This document shows positions 23,836-35,919 of a stretch of DNA of 64,000 nucleotides, one piece after another. Both the position numbers and the translations under genes were made by a program. This DNA comes from Bemisia tabaci (taxonomy: Eukaryota; Arthropoda; Insecta; Hemiptera; Aleyrodidae), in the NCBI RefSeq assembly GCF_918797505.1, contig NC_092800.1, positions 7,900,631 to 7,964,630 of the forward strand. Reading direction: 5' to 3'. The first letter of the stretch is position 1, and every line of letters begins with the position of its first letter. Under the pieces are notes generated by a model. It had not been told where the DNA came from. It saw only the letters and a list, made by a program, of their open reading frames with translations, and ran no database searches.

Positions 23836-24210
23836 GTCGTGCTCAGAAAGAACGACGTATGAGCCTTCAGGCGTTGCCATATTTCCCTCGATAAAAAACA
23901 AATTTACTTGGAAAATTGGACGTATTTCTATCAAACGGAACTATGTGCATTAAGACATGAGCCCTGAGACTCATAAGAATATGTGCACAACAGGGCTTAC
24001 GTCATAATGCACATAGTTCCGTTTGATAGAAATACGTCCAACTGTGAATGCCTTACTCCAAATTTTAAGACAAACTTGTTCGAAATTTTGTCTAAAACAT
24101 CTGAAAATATCAAGGAAAAATTGGTATATTTTCCTGAAAAATACATGTTTTATGCGGATTCATGTGGCAACTCTCAAATGTTCATACGGCGCTTATCCTT
24201 GGCACGGCAG
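23836..24210. mobile_element. MITE family A copy with a nested family D hairpin
   Basis: The A left end (GTCGTGCTCAGAAAGAACGA) runs to about 23925. The hairpin D occupies 23926-24041, and family A sequence resumes (GTGAATGCC...) and ends CTTATCCTTGGCACGGCAG. Confidence 0.8.
23926..24041. mobile_element. hairpin MITE, family D copy 3, nested
   Basis: TTGGACGTATTTCTATCAAA and its exact complement bound a near-perfect foldback. Confidence 0.8.
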
Positions 24211-24239
24211 AGCGGGTCGATGCGTGAATCTTTATCGAA

Positions 24240-25120
24240 TGACCTTGCTCAATTATTCTCTACCATGATAACACTGTTTATCAATAAAAACGACCGATGT
24301 GCATGGGAAAATTAATGGCACATATATGATGTTTCTGAGATGAGCCAGACATTTTAGTTCCTAATTGCAAAATGTAGCACATTTGCACTGGTTGCTCGAT
24401 ATAACACACGGATGAAACCAAGGTGGCAGAAACCAGGGTAGGCACAACTGCGGTGGATGCTCTCATATACCCTGTTTTTTGAAGAGGAATACCTTAGTTA
24501 GTATTGAACATGGAAAGTTGGTGTTTGGATGAATATTATTCTTTTCTTCTACTCTATAAACTGAAACAAACAAAACACAGTAAAGAATTTGCACACAAAA
24601 ATGCATCACTGAGTTTGCTTAGTGAGATGAGTTCGCAGTATTTTTCATAATTTTTTTCTCCTCCGATATTTTCTTGGTAATTTCATTTTAAACATAAAAT
24701 TTACAACATTTTAGACACCTGCAAATTCTCTACTCTGTGACCAGCGCAACTGACCCCCTATCCCTATACATCCCGTACCACTGTCTTGGTACGTAGTTGG
24801 CGTGTATGTAAAAAATCCATGAGAACTAACTAACCTGAAATCATTTTGAGAACCCTGTTTGTAATCCTACGTATACGCGCACAGCACTTCGCGACACGTT
24901 ACACGCAAGTAATGAGCTTCACTAAAGCCAGACAAAACAATGCGGAATGCATCGAGTTTATCTCTCCTTTACTAATCACTCGTTCCGTAATTCAAGGCGG
25001 TTTTCGAGGTGTTTGACTCATACCCATCATTGTTCCCAGTTACGTTGAAGTGGTGTTCCCGGATGGAAGGAATGGCACGATGACGTTACTTTTCGATCCT
25101 GATGAATCAAAATCGACAGG
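24240..25120. other. no supported gene
   Basis: AT-rich sequence; nothing was recognised. Confidence 0.4.
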
Positions 25121-25124
25121 AGCC

Positions 25125-25292
25125 CAGTGGCGTGGCGTGCTTTGCGATGTATCGGTTGATCTGCCATTTAAACCTATGGAAAAGGATCGATTAACAGGGT
25201 GTTCGCAACGAACACCTTAATGAGCAATTCTTTACCATAGCTTCAAATGGAAGATATCGATAATCGATCATTTACTCTTTTCTTCGCCACTG
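25125..25292. mobile_element. hAT-like MITE, family B copy 1
   Basis: Termini CAGTGGCG and CGCCACTG, flanked by the 8-bp duplication CAGGAGCC / CAGGAGCA. The body carries inverted GATCGATTAACAGGGTGTTC and GCGAACACC words. An 8-bp target duplication with CAGTG-type ends is the hAT signature. Confidence 0.85.
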
Positions 25293-25462
25293 CAGGAGCA
25301 ACGTATACAAGTAGCAATACGTGCAGAACGAACGGGGTAGGGTTGTCAAACACGTGCAATAGTAAAAACGCCGTAGAAGCATTTGAAAGTTGCCAAATTT
25401 CCTCTTAGAAAACATTCATTTTTGAAGAAAGTTGGGAATATCTTTCCCTGCAAATTTTGCAA

Positions 25463-25950
25463 GGATGAAAAGTATAAAATATCGAGGGCACACAGGAAGC
25501 AATGCCAGTGAGATGATGTCTACAACTGACATGATCCTGTGAAATATTCGCAAAGAATTAGGAACTATGAGGAAATTATTTTTAGTGCAATCGAAAATGC
25601 AGCGCGACGCATGAGTCGTTTAGAATGCTGGTAATTTTGAGAATGTGCGCCCAAAAATTCAGTCCAAGAAGGAGATCTAATTTGTGCTCGGATTGACAAG
25701 CATTTTCTCGCTTTAATTAGATCTCAGTCTCAGACCGAATTTTTGGGCGTACATTGTCAAAATTACCAATATTCTACCGACTCGTGCGTTGTGCCGCAGT
25801 TTTGGTTGCACTAAAAATTTCTTTGCCAGAATTTCTAATATTTTGTGATTATTTCACTGGATTATGTCAGCTGTTAACATCATCTCACTGACATAGTTTC
25901 GTAGAAAACAGTTCCTTCTGTTTTCGATATTTTATATTTTTTATCATGAG
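25463..25950. mobile_element. 490 bp palindrome (family Q)
   Basis: The left arm (from ATAAAATATCGAGGGCACAC) is mirrored through the right arm ending CGATATTTTATATTTTTTAT. Inner arms share TGGTAATTTTGAGAATGTGC / GCCCAAAAATTC and their complements. It starts within family A-like sequence (25365-25460, AAACGCCGT...). Confidence 0.75.
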
Positions 25951-26424
25951 GGATGAGGTAATAAGACTGAATTTGTGGGCGCACGCTACAAAAGAAATTT
26001 CCTGTAAGTATGCATAAAATGTGATGCTTTTTTCTTACTTTTATCCACCGGGTAGTTCTATGAATTAGCAACATTGTCTGATAATTTCGTCGCGGTCTTA
26101 GACAAGGAGGTGGGGGCGTGAATACGCGACGAGTGACTGAGTGGGAGAAGCGGTCCTCACCAAAACGGGAGTAAGTTCGGTGAATTTTACGATCATTTCG
26201 GCTCCTCAAAACTGACCATCTCAAGGTCTGACCTACATTCCCACACGACCGAACACCCGTCTCAGTGTCGTGTCTGAGCACTGATACTCGGTATCATCGT
26301 TACGTCACTGTCAAATGATTGTCATTCACACAGATACGCTTGCCGTGCCCGTAAAAAAATATTTCAATGCTGAAATATCCGGTGAGCTCTTCAACGCGTT
26401 GACTATCCTACCCGCAGGTGTAGC

Positions 26425-26553
26425 CCATTCGTCGCTCCTCTGACGTAATGGTATATCTGTATTCCAACATGAGCCCTGGAAAGCATTGAATTATACCGAA
26501 AGCAGGGCTCACGTGGTAATGGAGATACGTCCTAGCGTCAGAGGAGCGACGAA
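26425..26553. mobile_element. hairpin MITE related to family D (variant D2)
   Basis: CGTCGCTCCTCTGACGTAAT on the left and its near complement on the right bound a hairpin with inner ACATGAGCCCTGG and GCAGGGCTCACGT arms. A second variant copy is at 39413-39530. Confidence 0.7.
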
Positions 26554-26870
26554 TTAGGTAAAGCGCGGGTGAGTTGTGTTACATTGAATGTCACAAATGG
26601 GAACTATCATATTGTATGGAGAATCAGCCTCCCTAAATGAATATAGTCGGTGAAACTGAAAAGAAAAAACCCGCTGAACTTAGTTTGGGGGCGCTTAAAT
26701 ATTACGCCACTTTTTATAAATGAATGAATCAAAATTGGAAACAATTCAACGTCATTTCTTGAAAGTTCTCCTGGCATACCCTTTCAAAGTGAAGAATATT
26801 TAGCGAAAATTACAAGCAATGATCCGGGTGAAAATTGGCAGATCAAAAGTTACTTCACAATTATTCCTAC

Positions 26871-27130
26871 ACGGAGAGAAAAACTTCGTGCATGGGACCC
26901 GACGTTGAGGTCATATGGATCTCTGAAGTTTCCGGATCACGCATCCAAAAACTTAAGGTCCAACTGCCGAAGTTCGGGTCAGACATCTGAAGTACATAGG
27001 TATGTACCGGATACTTCAGATGTGTGACCGGCAGCGGGACCTCAAGTTTTCGGATACGAGATCCAAAAACTTCAGAGATCCATGTGACCTCAACTTTTGG
27101 TCCCATGCACGAAGGTTTTTTCTCCGTGTA
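26871..27130. mobile_element. 260 bp palindrome
   Basis: ACACGGAGAGAAAAACTTCG and GCATGGGACC on the left are mirrored by GGTCCCATGCACGAAGG and TTTTTTCTCCGTGT on the right. The inner arms (CATATGGATCTCTGAAGTTT and complement) match too. The open frame across it is a palindrome artefact. Confidence 0.8.
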
Positions 27131-27365
27131 CCAACAGATAATGAACGAAAATCTCCTGCATTTCATTTTTTAGGGTAATAGAGAAATTTTAGGCAAAGAC
27201 TTGGATAATGTCTTCCGTCCTAACCACCAATATTTCTTTTAATTTTTTCCTCCATAAATCAAGGTCCTTTTCTTACTGGGCATTACACGTACATCATTTT
27301 CTGGTCTAACTTACAAAATCTCGTAATCTTAGACTCGCCTGCTGCAATTTCAACCTCACTGGAAA

Positions 27366-27585
27366 AAAAGTCTAACGGATCTGGAGTCCGGACTCTTAAA
27401 AAATTTGACAAGAAAAAATACCCTTGATTCAATCAGAGTTTTGCTTGAATCCAAAACAATCCGCTTTCATTAAGAGGCTAGGCTGTCGATTCAAGAAAAA
27501 TTCCGCGTGAATCAAGAGTACGTTTTTCTTGTCGAATTTTTTAAACGTCTGAACTCAGGATCGAAGCGATTTTTTTTCAGTGCTC
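27366..27585. mobile_element. palindromic element with CACTGGAAAAAAA end
   Basis: The left end CACTGGAAAAAAAGTC and the right end TTTTTTTTCAGTG are inverted; inner arms TTGACAAGAAAAAATACCCT and AGTACGTTTTTCTTGTCGAA also match. Confidence 0.65.
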
Positions 27586-27613
27586 CTCTCCTAAACGATC
27601 AAGTCCCTTTCCA

Positions 27614-27777
27614 CCAGTGGCGAGGTGTTAATGATCAATGCTCCATTTGAAGCGATGGTAAAGAATCAATTATTAAGGTGTTCATTGCGAACACCCTGTT
27701 TATCGATCCTTTTCGTAGGTTTAAATGGCAGATCAATCGATTTATCGCAAAGCACACCAAGCCACTGATTTCCACGC
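27614..27777. mobile_element. hAT-like MITE, family B copy 2
   Basis: CAGTGGCGAGG on the left, GCCACTG on the right, 8-bp flanks CTTTCCAC / ATTTCCAC. Confidence 0.8.
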
Positions 27778-28074
27778 ATTTGGCACAAGCACGAGAGGCG
27801 TTTAAACTTTCACTAAGGATCCAGATTAATCTCTTCGCTCACGGAGGGTTATATTTTGCGGCTTTGGGGGCCGATCTGACACTTGCGCGCGTGGGCAGAT
27901 ATGAGTAAGCCAGTGCGCTCGAGGCTGCCTAATTTTGAACATTTTATTTCTGCCTCTGCGTTTCATACAAATAAGATATATATTCTTGCATATTCTGACA
28001 ACGCTGTAGCTATATGAATGAACGCAAGGCTAGAATGCATGCTTGACGAGAGCGGGACTCGCGAACGCGTCGTG

Positions 28075-28232
28075 CAGTGGAGTGACGTGCTGTGCGATAA
28101 ATCGATTGATCTGTCATTTAAACCTGTGGAAAAGAATCGACAACAGGGTGTGCAACGACCCTTAAAAATCGATTACTTACCATAGATTCAAATGGGAAAT
28201 ATCGATAATGGATCATTCACGTCTCGCCACTG
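28075..28232. mobile_element. hAT-like MITE, family B copy 3
   Basis: CAGTGGAGTGACGTG on the left, CGCCACTG on the right, 8-bp flanks GCGTCGTG / GCGCCGTG. Confidence 0.8.
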
Positions 28233-28239
28233 GCGCCGT

Positions 28240-29170
28240 GCCAAAACGTCACGCCAAGTCACGCTGGGAAAAATTGAAGTTCCGAGGATCAAAATTTGTG
28301 ACAAACATCATGCGAAACAAACTACGATAAAATACGTGTTTTCTGTCCATAAACTTGTTAATTGCGTCCTTTGATGTCTGCCTTATTTACGTTAAAATAT
28401 TAGGTCCCTATCAAAATTGACAAAAAGAATGTTTAGAATTTGTTGTTCGATAACTTAATTTTGAGGAAAATTCATTCAAAATATTGATGCGTCAAGTGTG
28501 GGACTTAAAACAGTGGTATTTAGAGAGGAGGAAAACAACTGTACATCCACCCTCTTATGAGACAAAATAGAACTAAAGAATTCAACAAACTGTTCTTCAT
28601 GATTCCAGAGAACAATTTTCCATTGAAAACTCATGCAGAAACTGATTTTCCATTCAACTCACAAGGGATCTCTCTAAAATAATGAATAAATTAAAATAAG
28701 CATGAGGTAAGAAGATTGCCGAAATTGAATCGTCAGGCACCTCTGGTTACAGTTTTGATCGACGGAAATAATTAAAGTAACGTTCCTGACAACTCGATAC
28801 CTGCATGCAACTATTCGCACTCGGCGGATAGCCATATTGCATATACAAATAAGTGAAGGCGCGTTACCCTTCTTACTGGCTGGAACAATTTGATGCGACT
28901 ATTCATGATCGATGAATGACCGTGTTGCACATCTGAAAAACGAATCTGTCAATTTTTTGTGGAACAAATGATGATGGATGCCGAGGACACAGTATGAGCG
29001 GTTTCATTCTACTTATTAAAACATCCGCAATATGCTTAACTATCTGCACTGACAGTTGAGCGGCCATGAACACAGATCGGAAACACAAGCATCCGTTAAC
29101 ACCGCCGAAAGTGGCTACAACAGTCAACGACTAACGTTGCTCATTTCCTTTATAACACTCTCCGCCACTA
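28240..29170. other. no supported gene
   Basis: Holds one family H unit (28805-28870); otherwise AT-rich with no coding signal. Confidence 0.4.
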
Positions 29171-29178
29171 AGAAAAAA

Positions 29179-29211
<33 letters not shown>
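29179..29211 (+). repeat. poly-T tract
   Basis: About 31 T. Confidence 0.8.
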
Positions 29212-29783
29212 CTTTTGGTTAAAAGAAAAAGAAAATGCATAGTGTTAATTATCCCCCGTAAGGCTTCAAATTTTGAAAAAAAAATAATATTTTTTTCTTT
29301 TTAAAACTCGTCGCAGAGTCTTAAAAATGTGGTGGATGATCACTGTAACTTAAATGCAGTTCATTTGATACCGTAGCCAGATTAACCAGTAACTTTTGGC
29401 GCGTATACGTTGTTACCGCCTTTGCGATCGCTTCTCGACCCACCCATCGATAAATACCGAGTCCCTAGTTCATTTCGAAGTGACTTACCGCGACTTCTGA
29501 GATTTTCCAAAGGCGTGTTAAAAAGTTTAACCTAATCCGTCAATAATAATGATAAAATTTGTTTTCTCATTCTGGGGCTCGCTCAGTTTATGTGTAATAA
29601 ATACAAGACGTCTACGTTCTTGGTTTTTTTAAAAAAAACTTAGTATGGGGGCCGCCTGATTTAAAATATGCATATATAAGCGGAAGCAAGCGAACTGATT
29701 CGGGATGGCTGACCAGTTCGGCACTCTTGAATGAGAATTTCACTCCACTCCGTTTTGTTTCACAAACGGTTGCTTTGACTATC

Positions 29784-30008
29784 TCACAACACTGTTATCT
29801 CTTTCAAAAGTTGGTACTCCTTGCTCTGATAGCCGGGGCCACCAGGATAGTGGTAAGTGCAACTCAGTGATGGAGCTCGAGACTCATTAGACCCTTTGTA
29901 AACGTGCTCATAAGGAGTCCATAGCCTCTCTGTCCCACGCTCCTGCTTTGCGTCCGGCGTCACGAAGAACATGGGCCTTGGGTCCAACGCGGCCGTACCC
30001 GTACCCAA
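29784..30008 (-). other. unassigned open frame of 74 codons in a GC-richer island
   Basis: The predicted peptide (MGTGTAALDPRPMFFVTPDA...) has an ordinary soluble composition and stands out in base composition from its flanks, but I recognise no family, and no splice partner was found. It may be a repeat fragment or an exon of an unseen gene. Confidence 0.2.
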
Positions 30009-30113
30009 TTACTCAGCTTCATTAAACCATTTCACGTCCGCTAGGATTCATCCAATTTTCAAAAAAAATTGTTGCGCATGTATTTAGCATTTGGTTTCCT
30101 TATCTCGTTAAAA

Positions 30114-30190
30114 CACAATAAAAAGAGACCTCATTCATAAAAATCCGGCCGAATAGAAGAGAAGTTACAGTAATCGATATCCGAAGAAAT
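30114..30190 (+). repeat. dispersed repeat (family P), one of two copies
   Basis: AAAAAGAGACCTCATTCATA followed by GGCCGAATAGAAGAGAAGTT recurs in inverse orientation at 62523-62603. Confidence 0.6.
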
Positions 30191-30544
30191 CACAAAACCT
30201 CGACTCTCGATACGAAAAATAAATGAAGGGGAAAAAAGAAAGTATAAATTACATTAAATATAATTGACCTCAAAATTTGACAAACAATTCATTATAGTAC
30301 CTAACGCTGAAAAAAACTGGGCGAAATTACCAAATTTGCCTTTGCAAGGGCTCTTGTAAGAATTTTGACCTGAAGACACGGTCCGGAACTAAAACAGCAG
30401 TACTCATACAATACCACGGTGTGCAGAACGAGTAACATTTTCATACGTCAAATCGAAAAATCTTTATATTTTTAACTACAATGTTTCTTGAATCGTTTAA
30501 GCAGAAAAAAAAAAAAAAAAATTCGTCGAGGATTCTGGAACGCA

Positions 30545-31497
30545 AGCGCTTTAAAGTATTTGGGGCTATAATAGCTAAATCACCGGTAGTAACTCGTTAT
30601 AGTATTAAAAAGAAATTGACTCCATAGTTTAATTCCTTAGTTTCTTGAATACGATCTTTTTAAGCAATTAAAACATTTATACCACAATTTAAGCCATGGG
30701 GTGGATTTCCTGAGACGGCGGGTGGGTTGGGTCCCGCTCAACCGATATAATATCACGAATTTCTCATAGAACCTCACAGTGGCTTGCTTTTTTTGCTAGC
30801 GATTCGGCCATCGAACCGGAGCTTTAAATGGAAGCTGATAATTACCCAAAGCTCTGCGAAAATTTTGAGATGGTATAAGACACGGTTTGTTGTAGTAGCG
30901 GAGGAGAGGCGGGCAAAGCGGCTAAAATCCTATCTAATTTTTACAGTTTTTCTGTTGAATTAATGTTGCCGCGGGCTTCTGACTGTCCACACATAGTTCT
31001 GTTCAGCATATCGATACATAAGTATTTACATTTTACATACGTAGAATCTAATTTTCACGTCGGGGAGTTGACATATTTTGATTTTTTCGATTTTATACGG
31101 AAAATTGATGGTTTTTCGGGATTGAAATTATTATTGTTTCATGAAAAATAAATGCACCCAAAATGACTATAGCATATTGATTCTTACACATTTGCACTCA
31201 CAAAATTGGTTGGTAAATTCAACGAGTGGGTGCATCGACCTGGTATATCAAGTTTCTGCAATTTTTTACGGCAAATCAGTAGATTTTCGGGATGTAGATT
31301 GCTTACTTTCAATTCATGAATGAATAAAGCAACGACATGGTTGAACTTCTTTGCATGGAAAGACGTTTAAAATAACAAAATCAAGACGTATTTAATGCAA
31401 TTGCATTTATATCGAGTCAATTTCTTTTCAATAATATAACGGGATTTTTACTACCGGTGATTTGGGTATTTTAGCCCCAAAATACCTTTAAATCGAC
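30545..31497. mobile_element. 0.95 kb inverted-repeat element
   Basis: Ends of about 80 bp are inverted: GTATTTGGGGCTATAATAGC / TAAATCACCGGTAGTAA on the left and CTACCGGTGATTTGGGTATT / TTAGCCCCAAAATACC on the right, with AAAGAAATTGACTC words inside each. The middle has a degenerate direct duplication (31080-31150 and 31255-31325). No transposase frame. Confidence 0.7.
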
Positions 31498-31499
31498 TT

Positions 31500-32400
31500 T
31501 ATCTTCTAGGAGTTCGACAGAATTTTTCCTTTCTTCGCTTAAATTATTCCGTAGCACTTTTCTTCAAGAATCTGATAAGATTTTGCTTGAGGCAGATCAA
31601 AAAACTTAAATTCGATCGAATAGCTTTCTACTTTCACAATACACGGTCTCGTCAAGGTGCGTCTTTGACCTCGCAGTGTTGGATCGTGAATTCTCTTTTT
31701 ATGCTGTTTGCCTATTTTGAAATCTCTGTAAATGAAAACTAAAGGGGTTGATATGTGCGAGTTAATGACGCGCCTTATCAACACATTGTGTTGGAGTTCA
31801 CTGCTTGTTTTTTTTAGTAATTCTTTCAGTAAGATGCGCTGTAGTCATTGCTGGATTAGTGTCATTCGTTCAAATAGGGAAGTTTTGACGTAAAACATGA
31901 CAGCGCCGAACTAATCTTGCATCGAGGCTCCAGTTTCGGTAATGTTTGGTGTGTGACCGTGTGCTAGATGCAGTAGCTCGTGTCGCCAAATTCCCACATT
32001 TCAAGGAATCTCGACTCCAAGTCAATTTTTCTCGGATATCCTTACACCCTTACACATGTAACCGGAAACAAGCAAGCCTACCAATTCGGCTTATTTCGTC
32101 GAACTACGAGTACCTATCAATCAAATATGATTGAGTAAAATTATTTGAACGAGAAATTCAAAACTTGAATGTAGTAGTGTCTCCTGGCAATAACTGAGGC
32201 CATCGCTCTTAGCATTGCAGCTGTTTTTCTCACGTTCATTATGATTGGTACGCAGAACCATTAATTTTTGGTCATTATAATTTATGCCATGCAACCTCGG
32301 AGAGGTTTGCTTTTTTATTTTGTCAATTCCAGATACACACCGCCAAACATTAAATTACCACAATTGAATCGCGTAAGGCAACTCACAATCTGTCTCATCT
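31500..32400. other. no supported gene
   Basis: AT-rich; short open frames only. Confidence 0.4.
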
Positions 32401-32420
32401 TTATTTTTTGAAAAGAGACC

Positions 32421-32676
32421 TATCAACGGTGTGAGTCGTGAATCCCATAACTCGGTTTGCGACGTCGCAGATTTTCTCGTCATACTTTATTTTTTAAACA
32501 CAAAACTACTCAACGGCAATTCTTTAAAACTGCCGTGATTTTTCCTCTCTGCGCGAAGAAAATTTTGCATAAACTTCAAGGAATGATGTCAATTTGTTCT
32601 CCTTTAAAAAAATAACATAGAGGCGGAGATTTTCAGATACCGCAAATGAGTTATGTGATTTTCGACCTACACCGTG
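32421..32676. mobile_element. MITE family C, diverged copy
   Basis: The left part reads TATCAACGGTGTGAGTCGTG with CTCGGTTTGCGACGTCGCAG; the right end is degraded (GTTATGTGATTTTCGACC). Confidence 0.65.
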
Positions 32677-33136
32677 AAAAATGGCGCTATGTGAAAAATG
32701 GCGTAAGACTGCTAATAAAAATTAGGTCGGGGCGCATTTGGAATTGCAAGGATTCAAACGCCTGGAGTTTGAATTGATTTCGTTATGAACATTTACCAAA
32801 ATATATAAGGTTCCTTTTTTCTTCTTTCCATTTTCTTCCCTTTCTTCCCCCTCCTTTTTTTGGGCGAACGGGAGGGTGGAGGGGGGTTGCACATCCCCTA
32901 CACCCCGCTTGGATCTGCCTATGGGGTAAACGTCCCATTTTTGACAGTGCAAGCTCATTCGCTGAACAGACGAGTTCTTCTTCAATAAGCCTGTAGGCTT
33001 ATTGAACACATTATAGAATATGACCGAAAACTGACGCCATCCATTTGAAATAATTGCTGACTCCGGAGTCAAACTAACCACGAACTCCGAACGGAGATTA
33101 ACCTCAGCAACGGAGGAAAACTTAAATATCATGTTC

Positions 33137-33397
33137 TGCCGCGCTAAGGAAAAACCTGATCCTTCAAGCGTTGTCATATTTCCTTCAATATAAATCGAAT
33201 TTGATGGAAAAATTGTGAAATTTTTTCTCAAAATTTTTTAGACAGTCTTGTTCAAAATTCGATCCGATCGATCTGAAAATTTTAAGGAAGGATGCACATA
33301 ACTAACTTTCCTTAAAAAAACAGTAACTTTCCTTAAGTTTATCTGGGGAAATTTGGCAAACCTTGATTCTTCATACGGCGCTCTTCCTAAGCACGGT
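33137..33397. mobile_element. MITE family A copy
   Basis: Starts TGCCGCGCTAAGGAAAAACC and ends ATACGGCGCTCTTCCTAAGC + ACGG. It contributes the end of a 169-codon minus-strand frame that is therefore not a gene. Confidence 0.7.
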
Positions 33398-33419
33398 AAA
33401 TTTCTGATTATTCTCACGG

Positions 33420-33960
33420 TGTACGCACAGACACACCGACACGCACTCGTCGGGTCGGGGTGACTGCCCCGATCGCGCCATCGCCGCCGGATAGCGAAGA
33501 GAGCAGTAAGTGCATTTCTATATGAGCCATGATTAGCACACGCTTTTATGTGTCTCGAGGTTCATCCCGGCATGCACTTACTATCACGGCAGATCGATTC
33601 ATCGTGAAAATACATACCTCACGAGCCGAGCGGCCGAATTTCCGGGCGAATTCGGCGGTGATCCAGGTGATTATCCATAACGATGCGCCGGGCGGACCCC
33701 AAGACGGAGCCCGTGACAATAGCCGTGATTGACAGGGACTCGAGGGGGACTCTATTTCATGAAAGGCGGGGGGAAGGGGGGTCTGTTTACAGTGTAATGA
33801 TTCTGCGCACGAGCATAGCGCATCGCGGCGCATATCACGTCGACGGCGCGGCGCGACGCGCGGCCACGATCAAACGCGAGCGCGCGGGCGGACGCGATCG
33901 CCCGACCCGGTTCTTTTGTTGCCCGGGTCGCTGTTGCCACGGGATTACAGATGAAAAATT
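33420..33960. other. GC- and CpG-rich island
   Basis: A marked change of composition, with many CG dinucleotides and inverted GGCGGCGC-type words. Overlapping open frames on both strands are composition artefacts. It could be a promoter region or a foreign fragment; no product was recognised. Confidence 0.35.
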
Positions 33961-34213
33961 TCGTAAAATTTCTCTCGTGTGAAATTTTGGCAACTTTTGG
34001 GGATGCATTCAGGAGGCTAAGAAACGCCATCAAACAGTGATTCTCGATTTTGACATTCTTCAGCCCGAGCCTAAAACATTCACGCGTTGCGAATAGAGGT
34101 GCTATTTGGTGTCCATAGATATACATCCATGCTCTGAGCTTTCAAATATTTAGGGATTAAAGCCGAGTGGAATCTGCCACAGCAGATCTACTCGTAAGTT
34201 CCGTGAAAATTTG

Positions 34214-34290
34214 GCGCCACTACCGGATTTCAAACCCGGGACCTATTGACCTAGAATCGACGCGACCACTAGGTATAGGCACTTAGGCAG
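34214..34290 (-). other. tRNA-like SINE head or tRNA pseudogene
   Basis: On the minus strand TACCTAGTGGTCGC (A-box-like) is followed about 30 nt later by CCCGGGTTTGAAATCCGG, a close match to a B-box (GGTTCGAATCC). No complete cloverleaf was built, so an active tRNA is unlikely. Confidence 0.4.
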
Positions 34291-34455
34291 ATCCAGACAC
34301 TTCGAACGATCGGGGCGGAAGGGGAATCCGTGAAGCTTCCTTTGGAAAATTTTCGAAATTTTGAAGCATCCAATGTTTAGTTGGAGTCAATTTTGTCGTG
34401 AAGAATATACCAAGTATGAGCGTTCTTATTCCATCCTCTTTCATCCTCCGTACCT

Positions 34456-34705
34456 TCACTGAAAAAAAGGATCATATTCCCAACTGTACTCCTGGCTGAT
34501 TTTGGCGCCAGACATAAGAATAGTTACACTAGCCAGAAGTATGGTTGATCCAACCACATTTTCAGCTGACTGAACCATATCTCTGGCTTGTACTACCACT
34601 CCAATATCTAGTGCCAAAATCAGCTAGGAGTATACTCTCGTGCTCAACGCAGAGTATACTCCGTGCTAGGAGTTACCCGTGCAAGGAGTATACTCTCATG
34701 CCGAA
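34456..34705. mobile_element. repeat with CACTGAAAAAAAGG end and internal TATACTC words
   Basis: CACTGAAAAAAAGGATCA begins a segment with inverted TCCTGGCTGATTTTGGCGCC / TGCCAAAATCAGCTAGGAG and three copies of GGAGTATACTC. The right end is unclear. Confidence 0.35.
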
Positions 34706-35029
34706 AATCCAACAAGATTTTCCCGCGTTTTTTGGAACTTAACACTTTATAAAATAAAAAATGTTTTACCCATGCACCTCAAATTTTTAGGTGAAGTTCT
34801 TGAAAGTATTTGCAAAGGAATTCTGTAAAAACATTGTTTCAAGTTACACAAGTTTTTCTGCTATGATACATTGTTTCCAAAAAATTGAAAATGGCTTTTA
34901 TGGCGTTTTAGCGTTGCACAGCAGTATAGTTGGGATTGTGATACTTTTTTTCCGTGTTCCTGATTTCTTTCTTCCCATTTATTTCTTCTTTTTTCGTCTC
35001 AATGAGAAGGACGTACGTCGTGCGCTCGC

Positions 35030-35051
35030 CTCCCCCCCCCCCCCCCCCCCC
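35030..35051 (+). repeat. poly-C tract
   Basis: About 20 C. Confidence 0.8.
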
Positions 35052-35129
35052 TGGATTCGCCTATGCCACCAGGCCAATTTGGTCGATTGTGTATTGTTTT
35101 TAGGAAGAAACACAAATTAATAAATAAAA

Positions 35130-35620
35130 AAAAACAAGCGGGGTTGGCAACACCGCGGGCTGATTAGGAGTGAGCATCGGAGGAAACGGAAATAAAGAAC
35201 GGGCGGGCGTGCCTCTCTTCGCCCCCCTCCCCCCGGCTGCCTTTTTCTCGTACTTCGCCCACCTGATGGACGTCGCGATAGCCGCTTACATCAAGGTAGT
35301 CCTCGGACCGACCGCGTTGTAAAAATGCAACCGGGGATCCCTTTCCACGTCATTCAGTTTCACGAAAAAATCTGCGTCGGAAAAATCTGGCAACGGAGCT
35401 GCATTACAACTTGGCCTCCTGTCCTCGTTTTTATTACCACCACCACCCCCCTTCCGAGGCATTGTTTCCAGACACACGAGGGATGGGTGTGTGTGGAGTC
35501 GGCCGCCCTTCGCGCACTTGTTGGTGCACGGGAGAATTTTCGGGTATTCCATTGTGTTGTACTCGCGGGTTGAGGCTCGTGGGAACACGGAACGGTGTGG
35601 GTTAAATATGCATGTGGAGT
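35130..35620. other. GC-richer patch without a supported gene
   Basis: Open frames of 60-100 codons exist in several frames on both strands, the usual effect of fewer stop codons in GC-rich DNA. No family is recognisable. Candidate promoter or upstream exon region. Confidence 0.3.
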
Positions 35621-35919
35621 GATTATCGGTCGGTCTTGAGTATTACCCATCGTACGCACCATGCGGGAATGCAGTTATGATTAAAAATGGGTCATCAATT
35701 GTTGTAATTTGTTGTTGTGGTTTTTTTTTTTATTCCAATTTTCCTTTATTGCTGAAACATAGTACAGAAAGAGAGTATAAAGGCTAACTACTCTAAGTAC
35801 AATAAAATAAGACATATCAAAGAAAGGATTAAGTTAGGGAAAGAGAGAGCCGGAACCGCAGCGAAGCATAACATCAGCTCTTTCTACCCACCTTCCATCA
35901 GGAAGGATTTAAAGTTGTT

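Noticed and set aside
25880..26281. 133-codon minus-strand frame
   Set aside because: Overlaps the palindrome end and has no protein-family signature or splice context.
26867..27166. 99-codon frame with internally mirrored peptide text
   Set aside because: Produced by a 260-bp palindrome.
32722..33231. 169-codon minus-strand frame
   Set aside because: Its start region is a family A MITE and the remainder is low-complexity; no homology recognised.
33546..34126. Overlapping frames of 95-124 codons in the CpG-rich island
   Set aside because: Open in many frames on both strands, as expected from high GC; no motif.
34214..34290. Functional tRNA gene
   Set aside because: A- and B-box-like words are present but no complete acceptor, D and anticodon stems could be paired.
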